Below are positions 1 through 10,300 of a stretch of 64,000 bases of DNA, in pieces. The position numbers and the translations under genes were made by a program. The stretch's first letter is position 1, and every line of letters begins with the position of its first letter. Below the pieces are notes generated by a model. It saw only the letters and a list, made by a program, of their open reading frames with translations. It searched no databases and was not told the origin of the DNA. Source of the stretch: Spongiihabitans sp963422685 (GTDB lineage Bacteria; Pseudomonadota; Gammaproteobacteria; Arenicellales; Poriferihabitantaceae); the NCBI GenBank assembly GCA_963422685.1, contig OY730442.1:992001-1056000 (forward strand). Reading direction: 5' to 3'.

Positions 1-3000
1 AACTCAATCACCTCGCCGAGGCCATACGTGTCGCCGCCCAGGGGCGCGTTGTTGAAGGAGATCGAGGACACTTCTGGCACCAACACTGTTCTGCCGTCCA
101 CCTTGCGGTTGGCGGCGTCGGCCAGCGCGCGATGCGTCAGAACGGCCGCGGTCGTGCCGTCGGCTTTCGCCATGATGGTTCCGCCGTTGAGGTCGATGGC
201 GTTGGCGGCGATGCTGATCCCGTCCGTGTCGCGGTCGTTCACCTGCGCGTCATACCGGAAGAACAGTGTCCGACTGTTGCTGTTGCCCTCATCATAGACC
301 GCCTGGCGGGTCCGGTTGCCGATGGTCAGCCCCAGTTGCGGGCTGCCCGTTACCGTCACGTCCTTGCTGAACGTGACATCCACCCCGATCAGTTCGCCGA
401 GGCCATAGGTGTGGCGGTTCCGGGGCCTGGTGTCGAAGGAGAGCGAGGTCACTGCCGGCGCCAACATTGTTCTGCCGTCCACCTTGCGTCTGGCGTCGGC
501 GGCCACCGCATCGTGATCCAGTACGGCGTCGGTGCCGTTGATCGAGATGCTCCCGCCGTTGAGGGAGAGCGTGTTGGCGGCGATGCTGATCCCGTCCGTG
601 TCCACATCGCCAGCCTGCACCCTGTAGAGGAATAACAACCTCGTCTCCGGGGTGTCATCGGGACCCGGAGGATTGTAGTAAGCCGCATACCGCTTGTCGC
701 TGCCGATGGTCAACTCTACCCGGGGAGCGCCAGTCACCACCACCGCGATGTCGAAGAAGGCCTCCACTTCGATCAACTCGCCCTGTCGGAAGGTGTCGGC
801 GCCGCGCGCCGGGGTGTTGCGGAAGGCGACGGAACTCACCCTCGGCACGTCTACTGCCACGCTGGCCGCCACTTCGATGTCGAAGGTGAGCCTGGCGGTG
901 TTGCCGTCGCCGTCCGTCACGGTGTAGGTGAACGAGGCCTTGCTGAACGCCGCTGTCGGCGTGCCCGTGACCGTGCGCGCGGTTGCGTCGAAGGTCAGCC
1001 CGGCCGGCAGGGTCGGGGTCAGGCTGTAGGTAAGCGGCGCGTTGCCGCCGGATGCCGCCGGCAGTCGCAGCGTGCTGATAGCCGTGCCCTGGGTCCACGA
1101 CTGGGCGGGGATTGCGGCGCCCTGCGCGAAGGCCGGCTTGTCGCCCCGAATAGCGGGGAATGTGACGGTGGTCTCGCCGGTGTTGCCCGCCTTGTCGGTG
1201 ATTACGACGATCGTGGCGTGCGTATTGGGGTTGGCCGTGTCCGGCGTGCCGGAGATTTCGCCCGTCGTTCCGTCCAGCGTCAGACCCGAAGGCAGGCTGC
1301 TGCCCGCCTTCACCGCGTAGGAGTCAATGTCGGTATCCGTCGTCGTGGGGCCGAAGGCGGTGATCGTCTGGTTCGCAGTCCACGGCCCGGTCGGGTCGGT
1401 GTAGCTGACCACGGGGACGACGCCGTCCACCTTGCGCAGCGCGGACGGCGCCACCGCGTTGTGATCCAGTTTGGCGTCGATGCTTATGCCGCCGCCGGCG
1501 TTGATCGAGATTCTCCCGCCGTTAAAGGCGAGGGCGTTGGCGGCGATGCTGAACCCGTCTGTGTCCACATCGCCAGCCTGCACTGTGTAGAGGAAGACCA
1601 GTGTCGTCTCCGGGGGGTCATTGGAACCCGGAGGATTGTAGTAAGACGCATACCGCTTGTCGCTGCCGATGGTCAGCTCTAACCGGGGAGCGCCAGTCAC
1701 CACCACCGCGATGTCGAAGACGGCCATCACTTCGATCCTCTCGCCCTGTCGGTAGGTGTCGCCGCTCGCTGGGGAGTTGTGGAAGGTGACGTATCTCACT
1801 CCCGGCACGGCTACTACCACGCTGGTCGCCACTTCGATGTCGAAGGTGAGCCTGGCGGTGTCGTCGTCGCCGTCCGTCACGGTGTAGGTGAACGAGGTCT
1901 TGCCGAGCGTCGCTGTCGGCGTGCCCGCGAGCGTGCGCGCGGTTGCGTCGAAGGTCAGACCGGTCGGCAGGGCCGGGGTCAGGCTGTAGGTCAGCGGCGC
2001 GTTGCCGCCGGTGGCCGCCGGTAGTTGCAGCGTGCCGATAGCCGTGCCGGCGGTCCAGGACTGGGCCAGGATTGCGTCGCTCGAAGCGAAGGCCGGCGTC
2101 AGGTCCGCCGCCACTTCGATGTCGAAGGTGAGCCTGGCGGTGTCGCCGTTGGCGTCCATCACGGTGTAGGTGAAACTGGTCTTGCTGAACGCCGCTGTCG
2201 GCGTGCCCGCGAGCGTGCGCGCGGTTGCGTTGAAGGTCAGCCCGGTCGGCAGGGCCGGGGTCAGGCTGTAGGTCAGCGGCGCGTTGCCGCCGGTGGCCAC
2301 CGGCAGTTGCAGCGTGCTGATGGCCGTGCCGGCGGTCCAGGACTGGGCAGGGATTGCGGCGCCCTGCGCGAAGGCCGGCCTCGGTTCCGCCGCCACTTCG
2401 ATGTCGAAGGTAAGCGTGGCGGTGTCGCCATCGCCGTCCGTCACGGTGTAGGTGAACTGGGTCTTGCTCAACGCCGCTGTCGGCGTGCCCGTGACCGTGC
2501 GCGCGGCTGCGTCGAAGGTCACCCCGGTCGGCACGGCCGGGGTCAGGCTGTAGGTCAGCGGCGCGTTGCCGCCGGTGGCCACCGGCAGTTGCAGACTGCT
2601 GATGGCCGTGCCCTCGGCCCAGGACTGGGCAGGGATCGATACGCCCGACGAGAAGGCCGGCGTCAGGTCCGCCACCACTTCGATGTCGAAGGTGAGCCTG
2701 GCGTCGTCGCCGTTGGCGTCCGTCGCGGTGTAGGTGAACGAGGCCTTGCTGAACGTCGCCGTCGGTGTGCCCGTGATCGTGCGCGCGGTTGGGTTGAAGG
2801 TCAGCCCGTTCGGCAGGGTCGAAGCCGGTGACAGGCTGTAGGTCAGCGGCGCGTTGCCGCCGGATGCCGCCGGCAGTCGCAGCGTGCCGATGTCCGTGCC
2901 CTCGATCCAGGACTGGGCGCGGATTGCGGCGCCCGACGCGAAGGCCGGCTTCAGGTCCGCCACGACTTCGATGGGCAAGGTGTATGTGACGCGGTCGCCG

Positions 3001-3398
3001 TCGCCGTCAATCACGCTGAGGGTGAACTGGGTCTTGCTGAGCGTCGCCGTCGGCGTGCCCGTGAGCGTGAACGCCGTTGCGTCGAAGGTCACCCCGTTCG
3101 GCAGGGTCGGGGTCAGCGTGGCGGTCATCGGCGAGGGGCCGTTGACCTTTAGCAGTTGCTTCGTGCCGATGTCTGCGCCCACGATCCAGGTCGTCACGGT
3201 GACGATGGTGATGTCTCGGGTGAAGGCGTTCGCTGGCGTCAGGCTCGCCGCCACGCCAGCGAACGCCAGCAGGCCAAAAAGACCGGTCAGGAAACGGCCG
3301 CGCCTGCATGCGCGAGGCTTCCATTCGGCAGGCCGGCTTGCGCTCATCGTAAGCGGCCTTCGGGAATGGGGTGACATACGCGTTACCTTGTTTTTCAT
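1..3398 (-). CDS. Giant secreted Ig-like repeat surface protein (C-terminus off window)
   Basis: The minus-strand frame is open without a stop from 3398 to the window edge, giving more than 1130 residues. An ATG at 3398 follows AGAGG at a seven-base spacing. The N-terminus is basic, then has a hydrophobic segment ending in Ala-Asn-Ala about 55 residues in, a likely Sec signal peptide. The mature part alternates two beta-sandwich modules. One is a putative Ig module of about 94 residues (GNAPLTYSLTP and FTYTVTDGDG motifs, He_PIG type). The other is a module of about 120 residues with GDTY..GE, VTGAP, DTDGISIAAN and KVDG motifs. Such architectures are known from adhesins and other large surface proteins. 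No anchor is visible because the C-terminus lies outside the window. In-frame ATGs at 3413 and 3347 are alternative starts. Secreted repeat protein is secure; adhesin is inference. Confidence 0.85.
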   Translation of the reverse strand, partial: MKNKVTRMSPHSRRPLTMSASRPAEWKPRACRRGRFLTGLFGLLAFAGVAASLTPANAFTRDITIVTVTTWIVGADIGTKQLLKVNGPSPMTATLTPTLPNGVTFDATAFTLTGTPTATLSKTQFTLSVIDGDGDRVTYTLPIEVVADLKPAFASGAAIRAQSWIEGTDIGTLRLPAASGGNAPLTYSLSPASTLPNGLTFNPTARTITGTPTATFSKASFTYTATDANGDDARLTFDIEVVADLTPAFSSGVSIPAQSWAEGTAISSLQLPVATGGNAPLTYSLTPAVPTGVTFDAAARTVTGTPTAALSKTQFTYTVTDGDGDTATLTFDIEVAAEPRPAFAQGAAIPAQSWTAGTAISTLQLPVATGGNAPLTYSLTPALPTGLTFNATARTLAGTPTAAFSKTSFTYTVMDANGDTARLTFDIEVAADLTPAFASSDAILAQSWTAGTAIGTLQLPAATGGNAPLTYSLTPALPTGLTFDATARTLAGTPTATLGKTSFTYTVTDGDDDTARLTFDIEVATSVVVAVPGVRYVTFHNSPASGDTYRQGERIEVMAVFDIAVVVTGAPRLELTIGSDKRYASYYNPPGSNDPPETTLVFLYTVQAGDVDTDGFSIAANALAFNGGRISINAGGGISIDAKLDHNAVAPSALRKVDGVVPVVSYTDPTGPWTANQTITAFGPTTTDTDIDSYAVKAGSSLPSGLTLDGTTGEISGTPDTANPNTHATIVVITDKAGNTGETTVTFPAIRGDKPAFAQGAAIPAQSWTQGTAISTLRLPAASGGNAPLTYSLTPTLPAGLTFDATARTVTGTPTAAFSKASFTYTVTDGDGNTARLTFDIEVAASVAVDVPRVSSVAFRNTPARGADTFRQGELIEVEAFFDIAVVVTGAPRVELTIGSDKRYAAYYNPPGPDDTPETRLLFLYRVQAGDVDTDGISIAANTLSLNGGSISINGTDAVLDHDAVAADARRKVDGRTMLAPAVTSLSFDTRPRNRHTYGLGELIGVDVTFSKDVTVTGSPQLGLTIGNRTRQAVYDEGNSNSRTLFFRYDAQVNDRDTDGISIAANAIDLNGGTIMAKADGTTAAVLTHRALADAANRKVDGRTVLVPEVSSISFNNAPLGGDTYGLGEVIE
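1831..2964 (-). repeat. Near-identical 282-bp tandem repeats coding Ig-like modules
   Basis: The same block starts at 1831, 2113, 2395 and 2677, exactly 282 bp apart (94 codons), with a more diverged copy beginning near 2965 and another near 871. The copies differ by only a few bases, so they arose by recent in-frame tandem duplication within the large surface-protein gene. Confidence 0.85.
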
Positions 3399-3686
3399 TA
3401 TGCAGCCTCTCATGATGTCGCTAGTTTTTGTTGAGATCATGGCGTGGATGAACATGGAACCACAACAACAACAGGGTGATGGATGGTGACATAGGGTTGT
3501 TTTGCCGGTCAAGGACCAAAGAGTGCTCATGCTATATGGATTTGAGGCCATCAACGAGCAGTGCGAAATTGATGAAGCGGAGACCGTATCCAGCTTATCA
3601 AAGCGCGTGAGCACCCGCCTGAACAGACGTTCGACTTCATTGACTTCTTGTAGAACTCTCGGTCATAGTCCCATGGAGCTACCCGA

Positions 3687-5044
3687 TTGGCCTTCGGCTA
3701 CCTCTTTTTGTGCCTGAATGTATTTTTCTTCAGCTATCTCAACGCTACCGACCCGTGGGGCTTTGATGCACTGAGCCGGGAAGACAACTGGCTGGAGAAT
3801 CTCACCGCCGTCCTGTCGCTATTTGCCACGGCTTTTCTCGAGCGTAGTGTCTTCCTGCACTTGTCTATATTCTTGGCGGCATTGCCTGGTGTTTATCGCT
3901 GGTGAGGAAATCAGTTGGGGCAGCGCATCTTCTGGTGGGCGACGCCGGATTTCCTGATAGGCTTGAACGCCCAGAACGAATTGAATGTTCACAACATCAA
4001 TCTGAAAATATTTGAAAGACTCCACCAAGAGGGAACGACGCTGCTGTGCGTGATTACCGGCGTCGCTTTCTTCTGCCGGCAGGACAGACTTCTCGGCATA
4101 CCATTGCCCTCCACCCTGCTGATGTTCGGCTTTTTGCTGACGCTGTTCTATGCGCCGTTCTCAAAAAACTTGTTCTTTGTTTCCGTAGAGCAAGGGCTGT
4201 TGCTGCTCTTTATCGTCTTCGCATTGGTTTCCAGGCAGGCCAAATGGGTCATTGCCGCTGCCGCGACCCTGGCGCTTGAGCTGGCTGTCTTCTATGTGAA
4301 CTATCGTGGTATTGCCCACCCTGGAGAATTTTATGAGGTACGCGAGTATCTGTTCGGCATCGCCTGTCTGTTCTATGCTTTCGAGCTATGGCTGGCGCAG
4401 AGACGGAGGCCGGCCATTCCATGGACGCCCTTCACCAGGCTGAAGCTGCCGGGCGGACGGATTCCATTCTGGCTGGCGACATGCTCTATGGTCATTGCAG
4501 GCAGTATCGGATTGGCGGTTTTGCAGTATGTCAGCGCCCGGGCCGAAGCCACCGCCACTGAAGAGACGTACCAATCAATCATGGCCGGCGAACCGGTCGT
4601 CCGCTCCAATTTTGACATCTATCTCATCGGGAACCGGTTGATCTACTTCAGGGAATTCCGCGCTTCTTCGTGCATATTGTTCCCATCAATACCAACGATT
4701 TGCCTGACCATAGAAAGCAATACGGCTTTGATAACTTCGACCATTACTTTAACCGGCATGGCGTGCGCTTTGGCGGGAAATGCCTGACATCCATCCCGCT
4801 CCCGGACTACCGCATCGCCCGTATCCGCACCGGTCAGTTCGTCTCCGGCGCAGGCAGGCTGTGGCAGGAAGAGTTCCAGCATCCCGACCAGGCGGTTGAC
4901 CAGTTGACCGTCAAGGCACAGAATACCCTGTGCAATGCTGCAATTCCTTACGGCCCTGTTCCAGGTAAGTTTACGATCATTTTATTCAGTCCAGAATCTG
5001 CGCTGTCTCGGTTTCCAGGATGCCTGAGATTATGTCGAACATGA
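3687..5044 (+). pseudogene. Multi-pass membrane protein gene with several frameshifts
   Basis: Three overlapping reading frames each carry part of one apparent protein. The N-terminal part (3687-3905) contains two hydrophobic segments and the motif ATDPWGFD. The frame then shifts so that GEEISW (around 3900-3914) is followed by GQRIFWW in another frame (from 3915). The middle (to about 4655) has at least six predicted membrane segments. A further shift leads to a conserved tail with HIVPINTNDLPDH (4670 onward). The GEEISWGQRIF signature occurs in an uncharacterised bacterial membrane protein family. At least three frame changes, one beside a GGGG run, mean decay or assembly errors. No function is known and the true start is not clear. 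Confidence 0.6.
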
Positions 5045-6309
5045 AAAAAATCCCTGATTCCGTGGATGTTGTGGTTGTCGGCGGGGGCATAATCGGTTGC
5101 AGTACGGCGTATTATCTGGCGCGCAGCGGGGTGCGTGTGGCGCTGTGTGAAAAAGGTCGGATTGCTGGTGAGCAATCCAGCCGCAACTGGGGGTTTATTC
5201 GCAAACAGGGCCGTGACCAGGCAGAATTACCGCTGATGATTCATTCGCTCGGTCTGTGGCATGATTTCGTCGCTGCATTGAATGAAGATATAGGCTTTTA
5301 CGTCGGTGGCACGATTTATCTATCGGCCACGGAAACACGCCATAAAGACAATCTGGCCTGGCTGGAGATTGCCAAGGCGCATGATCTTGATACTCAATAT
5401 CTTACGCAAACAGAACTGCACGCCCTTGTTCCAGACATTCACGGCCAGAGTTGCGGCGCATTATTCACGCCAAGCGATGCGCGGGCAGAGCCGGGACTGG
5501 CCACCCGGGCGATTGCAAATCAGGCCCGGGCGCGGGGAACTGTCCTGCTGGAGCAATGCGCGGTGCGTGGACTCGACATAGTCGGGGGCGGTGTTGCGGG
5601 GGTGGTGACGGAATACGGACGGATTAAATCTTCTGCGGTAGTTTGCGCCGGCGGTGCCTGGTCGTCTTACTTTTGCCGGCACATCGACTTGTTATTTCCC
5701 CAGCTTAAAGTGATTGGTTCGGTGATGGCCACCGTGCCCGGGCAGCTGGTCGCACAGCAGTCGGTGTGGAGCAACGGGTTAGGCCTTCGACGGCGCATGG
5801 ACGGCGGCTACAACGTGGCCTATGGCGGCAGTTCCAGTTGTCAAATCACACCAGACTACATACGATTTCTCAACGCTTTTTTTGGCACCTGGAAAAACTC
5901 CAAGGAAGAGGTGTCCGTGCGGTTTGGAAAACGATTTTTCACCGAACTGCGGTGGCCGTCAAAATGGAGTTTCGACAAAATCACCCCATTCGAAAAAGAA
6001 CGTATGCTGAACCCTGCCCCGGACATGGATTTACTTGATAAGGCGTACCATCGCATGGCAGAAACATTTCCGGCATTGCAAGGAATAGCTGTCAGCCAGC
6101 GCTGGGCAGGGATGATTGATGTGACCCCCGATGAGTTGCCCATTATTTCAAACGTAGAGCATCTGCCCGGGCTGACTGTGTCAACCGGATACAGTGGCCA
6201 CGGGTTTGGCATTGGCTTGGGGGCTGGTCAGGTTACTGCACAACTGGTCACCGGCCAACCGCTCGCAGTCGATATTGCGCCGCTTTCCCTGAACCGGTTT
6301 TCATGCTGA
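5020..6309 (+). CDS. FAD-dependent amine/amino-acid oxidase (DAO family)
   Basis: The 429-residue product opens with the dinucleotide-binding motif VVVGGGIIGCSTAYYLARSG near residue 20, followed by an acidic residue ending the second strand, as in D-amino-acid oxidase, sarcosine oxidase and gamma-glutamylputrescine oxidase relatives. GEQSSRNWGFIRKQGRD resembles the flavin-proximal segment of that last group. The C-terminal STGYSGHGFGIG is the usual FAD-contacting loop. It probably oxidises a secondary or primary amine to an imine, producing peroxide, in the cytoplasm; the substrate cannot be told. ATG starts at 5020, 5032 and 5041 are possible and none has a strong ribosome-binding site. The start overlaps the end of the degraded membrane gene upstream. 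Confidence 0.85.
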   Translation: MPEIMSNMKKIPDSVDVVVVGGGIIGCSTAYYLARSGVRVALCEKGRIAGEQSSRNWGFIRKQGRDQAELPLMIHSLGLWHDFVAALNEDIGFYVGGTIYLSATETRHKDNLAWLEIAKAHDLDTQYLTQTELHALVPDIHGQSCGALFTPSDARAEPGLATRAIANQARARGTVLLEQCAVRGLDIVGGGVAGVVTEYGRIKSSAVVCAGGAWSSYFCRHIDLLFPQLKVIGSVMATVPGQLVAQQSVWSNGLGLRRRMDGGYNVAYGGSSSCQITPDYIRFLNAFFGTWKNSKEEVSVRFGKRFFTELRWPSKWSFDKITPFEKERMLNPAPDMDLLDKAYHRMAETFPALQGIAVSQRWAGMIDVTPDELPIISNVEHLPGLTVSTGYSGHGFGIGLGAGQVTAQLVTGQPLAVDIAPLSLNRFSC

Positions 6310-6319
6310 AGTATCTGTG

Positions 6320-6532
6320 TCATGCCCGCGCTGTGTGCGGCGGTGCGCACGGTTCCTTTTCAAGCGGCGAGTCCGGCACGACCTGCTGGCAGGCCGCTTT
6401 GAACCCGGCATCAACGGCCTCAAGATCGATATTGAAATCAACATTTGCCTCGACCAGGTGGCAGGCTAATTGGTCAATGTTGCGGAACTCCACGTTCCCC
6501 GGAGCGTTCGGCCGCAAGAAAACCCCGGCCAT
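6320..6532 (-). CDS. Small hypothetical protein
   Basis: This 70-residue reading frame starts 27 bases after the stop of the membrane protein gene at 6560-6811 on the same strand and has GGGAG upstream of the ATG at a suitable distance. The product is mildly acidic in its centre, without membrane segments or recognised motifs. A plus-strand frame covers the same bases (6303-6563) but has a less protein-like composition. Spacing and ribosome-binding site favour the minus-strand reading; function is unknown. Confidence 0.4.
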   Translation of the reverse strand: MAGVFLRPNAPGNVEFRNIDQLACHLVEANVDFNIDLEAVDAGFKAACQQVVPDSPLEKEPCAPPHTARA

Positions 6533-6559
6533 AGCGTGTGTCTCCCAACTGTACGCTGA

Positions 6560-6811
6560 TTAATCAGGCCGGGTCATCTCAACTTGCGTAGCGGTTTTCT
6601 TTCCAATGCGCTCGACTGTATTGCGGATATCCAGCAGCACTAAAAACCCGCCCAGCACCACCACCGAAAAAACAAACCACACCGCCAGACCCGCCAGGAA
6701 ACCTTGCAGGCCAGCGACCTGGGACCCACCCACAATACAGGCCACCAAAAACAGCCACAGGGCAATTTCAATCAGTACGCCATACGATTTGACAATTATC
6801 TTTGAAAGCAT
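6560..6811 (-). CDS. Small two-helix membrane protein
   Basis: The 83-residue product has two hydrophobic segments (about residues 12-35 and 38-62) separated by a short glycine-rich turn, then a charged tail. GGAGAT precedes the ATG by about seven bases, a good ribosome-binding site. It is likely an inner-membrane hairpin protein. I do not recognise a family, and neighbours give no functional hint. Confidence 0.65.
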   Translation of the reverse strand: MLSKIIVKSYGVLIEIALWLFLVACIVGGSQVAGLQGFLAGLAVWFVFSVVVLGGFLVLLDIRNTVERIGKKTATQVEMTRPD

Positions 6812-7346
6812 TTTTTTATCTCCGGTAATCGGTTGAATAATCGCGGACGGATGAGAAAACGCTGATTTTCCGCCTCAACCCGCACAGGATGGAGATTCTA
6901 TAAGCCTACCGGCCCGCCAGGCAACTGTATGTTCCTGCATTTTTGTCTAACTGCCGTACCCGGGTCAGCAACCACTTTGGCACGGTTAGAACAATTCATT
7001 AGCGCTGTGCCTGTTCTTGATCTCCGCCGGAATTTTCTTTTCCTGACCTTCCAAGTCATAAGCAGAACTTGTGGCGGTTGAAACACTGAAAAGCAGACGG
7101 CATGAAGCTTGTATAGTGAGCCAGGTACTACCTGGCAATGCGTGGTGTGGATTAAAGTATATAATTCCCCCAGGAAAAAAGCTGCCAGACAAGACACAAA
7201 AAAGTAGCGGACTGATGTTTCTAACTACTGTGACCGGGGTGTTCCTTGAAGATTTCGGCTTCAATCAGGCGATATATCGGCCTGCCTGGATATATACTTT
7301 TCCCATGTAATTTCTCATGTAATGTCCTGGGCAAACTCCAGTCCAA
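6812..7346. other. Intergenic region without a supported gene
   Basis: These 535 bases separate the divergent small membrane protein gene from the adenylate cyclase gene. Short reading frames on both strands look non-coding. There is a perfect inverted repeat CCAGGTACTACCTGG at 7121-7135 and a TATAAT hexamer at 7160-7165 with no convincing -35 partner, which may belong to the cyclase promoter. Confidence 0.5.
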
Positions 7347-10300
7347 ATGAATGTACCCATAGCGCCTGAACGTATCGCGGCTGACTCATCGGAACAGGCC
7401 GCAAGAAAACAGGTCACGGTGCTGTTTTGCGATATATCGGATTACACCTCGCGCTCCAACTCCATGGACCCGGAAGATCTGGCGGATGAAATTCGGGTTT
7501 TCCAGACGCTGTGCACCAGGGTCGCAGACAAGTATCACGGCAATATTTCAAATTTCCTTGGAGACGGAATTCTGGTTTTATTCGGGCATCCCCATGCCAG
7601 TGAATTCGATGCGGAGCATGCGGTGCGGGCGAGTCTTGAAATGGTGGAGGAGATTGAGCAAAACAACCTTTCGTTTGAATGGCGTAATAAAATGCCAATC
7701 CGTATTCGCATCGGCATTGCTACCAGCCTGGTGGTGGTCGGGGAAAAAGCCGGGAAACAACGGGATCAGGATGAACTGGTAATCGGTCAGGCGCCAAATC
7801 TTGCCGCCCGATTGCAGGCTCTGGCCGAACCCAATACCGTGGTGACATCGCTGCGCACCAGACGTCTGGTGGGCGGTGCATTCGAGTTCAGGGAACTCGG
7901 TGAGCAGAAGCTGAAAGGATTCGCCAAGCCCGTTCCGGCCTGGCAGCTGCTGCACGAAAGCACCTTTCAGAATCGAAACTTCACCTCGTTAAAACGGGTT
8001 GCCACGCGATTTGTCAGCCGTAGTCGGGAATTGTCTTTCCTGACCGACAACTATGCAAAGTCGATAAACGCCGAACCTGCCGTGATTCATGTCACTGGTG
8101 AGGCGGGAATCGGCAAGTCCCGATTGTTGCGGGTATTCGAGAAGACTCTGGACAAGCAAAACATATATCGAATCAGGGTGAGCTGCTCCCCCTATTTTCA
8201 CAGCACGCCATTGCGTTCCGCAATCGATGAGATATATCGCTGGATACAAATCAACCCCGAAGACAAAGTACCAGCAAGGCAAATCAAGATAAAACATGCC
8301 TTGTCGGAACTGGGCATTAAAGACAATGACGAATGCGCATTATTTTTTGAAATCCTGCTGGTGGAGTTGCCGCATGATATTGCGCCGCTGGACATGAGCA
8401 CCGAAGTAAAACATCATCGCAGCCTCAGTCTGCTGGTGCATATCGTTTTGACTTTGTCAAAAGATCGGCCGATTTTACTGGTGGTAGAGGATTTGCAATG
8501 GTCGGACCCGACCACACTGGAGCTGCTGAGCCGATTAATAAATAATATGGAGAACCATCGGTTATTTGGAATATTCACCTCGCGCCCGCAGTTTAATCCG
8601 GGCTGGAAGCAATCAAATTCATTGATAAATTTGCATCTGGGTGGACTTGATGACAATGAATCGGCCAGGCTAATCAAATCGGTGTTCGGCAATACACCGC
8701 TGCCACAGGCGGTTGAAAAAACCCTGATTCGCAAAAGCGATGGCATACCGCTGTACCTGGAAGAATGCAGCTGGCATATCCTGAACCGGATCCAGGACAA
8801 TGACGGCAGTGAAAAATCGGAAGAAGATTTTGCCGTCCCGGATACCTTGCAGGATTCGTTGAACGCCAGACTGGATATGCTCGGTGACGCCAAGCGGCTG
8901 GCCCAGCTCGGCGCGGCATTCGGCGCATTTTTCACTTACCCGAAAATCAAGAGGCTGGCAGAACGCAATGGTATTGATGCCGATAATGGCATGGATATAC
9001 TGCTGCAGGCCGGATTGCTTTCCACTGTTTTTAACCAAGATGAGGATCGCTATGTGTTTCGACACGCCCTGTTTCAGGATGCTGCGTATCAATCGCTGCT
9101 GAAAAAAACCCGCCACCGCTATCATCGGCAGATTGCCGAACTGCTGGTGTCCGAAGATCCCGACATTACCCACAATCAGCCGGAATTGGTGGCCTATCAC
9201 TACGACCGGACTGATCACCTGGATATTGCCGTGGACCTTTGGATCAAGGCCGGCGAAGTGGCCATAGGAAAGTCGGCCATCAGCGAAGCGCTGGATCATC
9301 TGGAGCGGGGGTTGTATCAACTGAACCGGTTATCGGACAACTACGTGAACAAAGCCCGGGCGTTGCAACTATTGTTGAATCTGGCGGTTTGTCTCACCGT
9401 TCGTTCGGGCTATTCTGGCGCCCGGGTAACCGAAACCTATGCACGCTGTATGGAATTGGCTAACCATGTCGGCGACGCGGAGCAACAATGGTGCGCTTTG
9501 TACGGATTCTGGCGTTGTCTGATTTGCCAGGCGGACTTTGGCAGTGCGCTGAAAATTTCCGTCACGCTGAAAAGATTGAGCGAATCCCTGGACGACAGAA
9601 AGTTGTCCATGACTTCATTTGGTATCCAGGCCATGACGCGAATGTTTGCCGGAAAATTCCTTTCCGCAGAAAAATACTATGAAAATTCGGTGAAATTTTA
9701 TAACCAGGCTGAAGACAGGAATATTGGTATACGATTCGGACAGGATCCTTACGTCACTATTCAGGGGCTGGGTGCGGTCAATCGCCTGATTCGCGGCGAC
9801 AAAGTTCAATCCAGACTGGAAATTGAAAAATCCGTTGCGGTATCCAAAAGCATTGGTCATCCCTATACCATTGCCGAAACCCTGCGTCTGGCGGCGGTGT
9901 ATGAACAAATTTGTCGGGACATGCCCGGGCTGCGACGATTTGCCGGTGAAGCGGTCGAGCTCAGCGAAAAATTTGGTTTTGACGGTCTGCTCGCGGCCAG
10001 CAGGATTTTCATGGCGTTCGATGACATCGTTACCCATCACAACCCCCGGGCCATCGGCACTATCCGGGAAAATATGGATCGCTACCAGGAAAAATATTCA
10101 CTGCTGTTTTATCCCTACTTTCAGGGGGTGCTGGCCGAGTCATATCTATATATGCGACGTTTTCAGGAAGCATTTACGGAATCCAATCATGCGCTGCTGT
10201 TGATCGAAAAACACGGCGAAGTGTGGATGCAGGTTCCCATGTTGCACATCAAGGCCGAGTCCGCCGCCAGGGGCCGCCTCGCGGCTGAAAATGCAATTGG

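Noticed and set aside
2025..2831. 268-codon plus-strand frame with repeats opposite the Ig-repeat gene
   Set aside because: It follows the 282-bp DNA repeat but has an Arg/Gly shadow composition; the minus strand gives clear Ig-like motifs.
3295..3398. Suspected frameshift in the signal peptide of the Ig-repeat protein
   Set aside because: Careful re-reading shows ATG 3398, the hydrophobic segment and the mature protein are in one frame.
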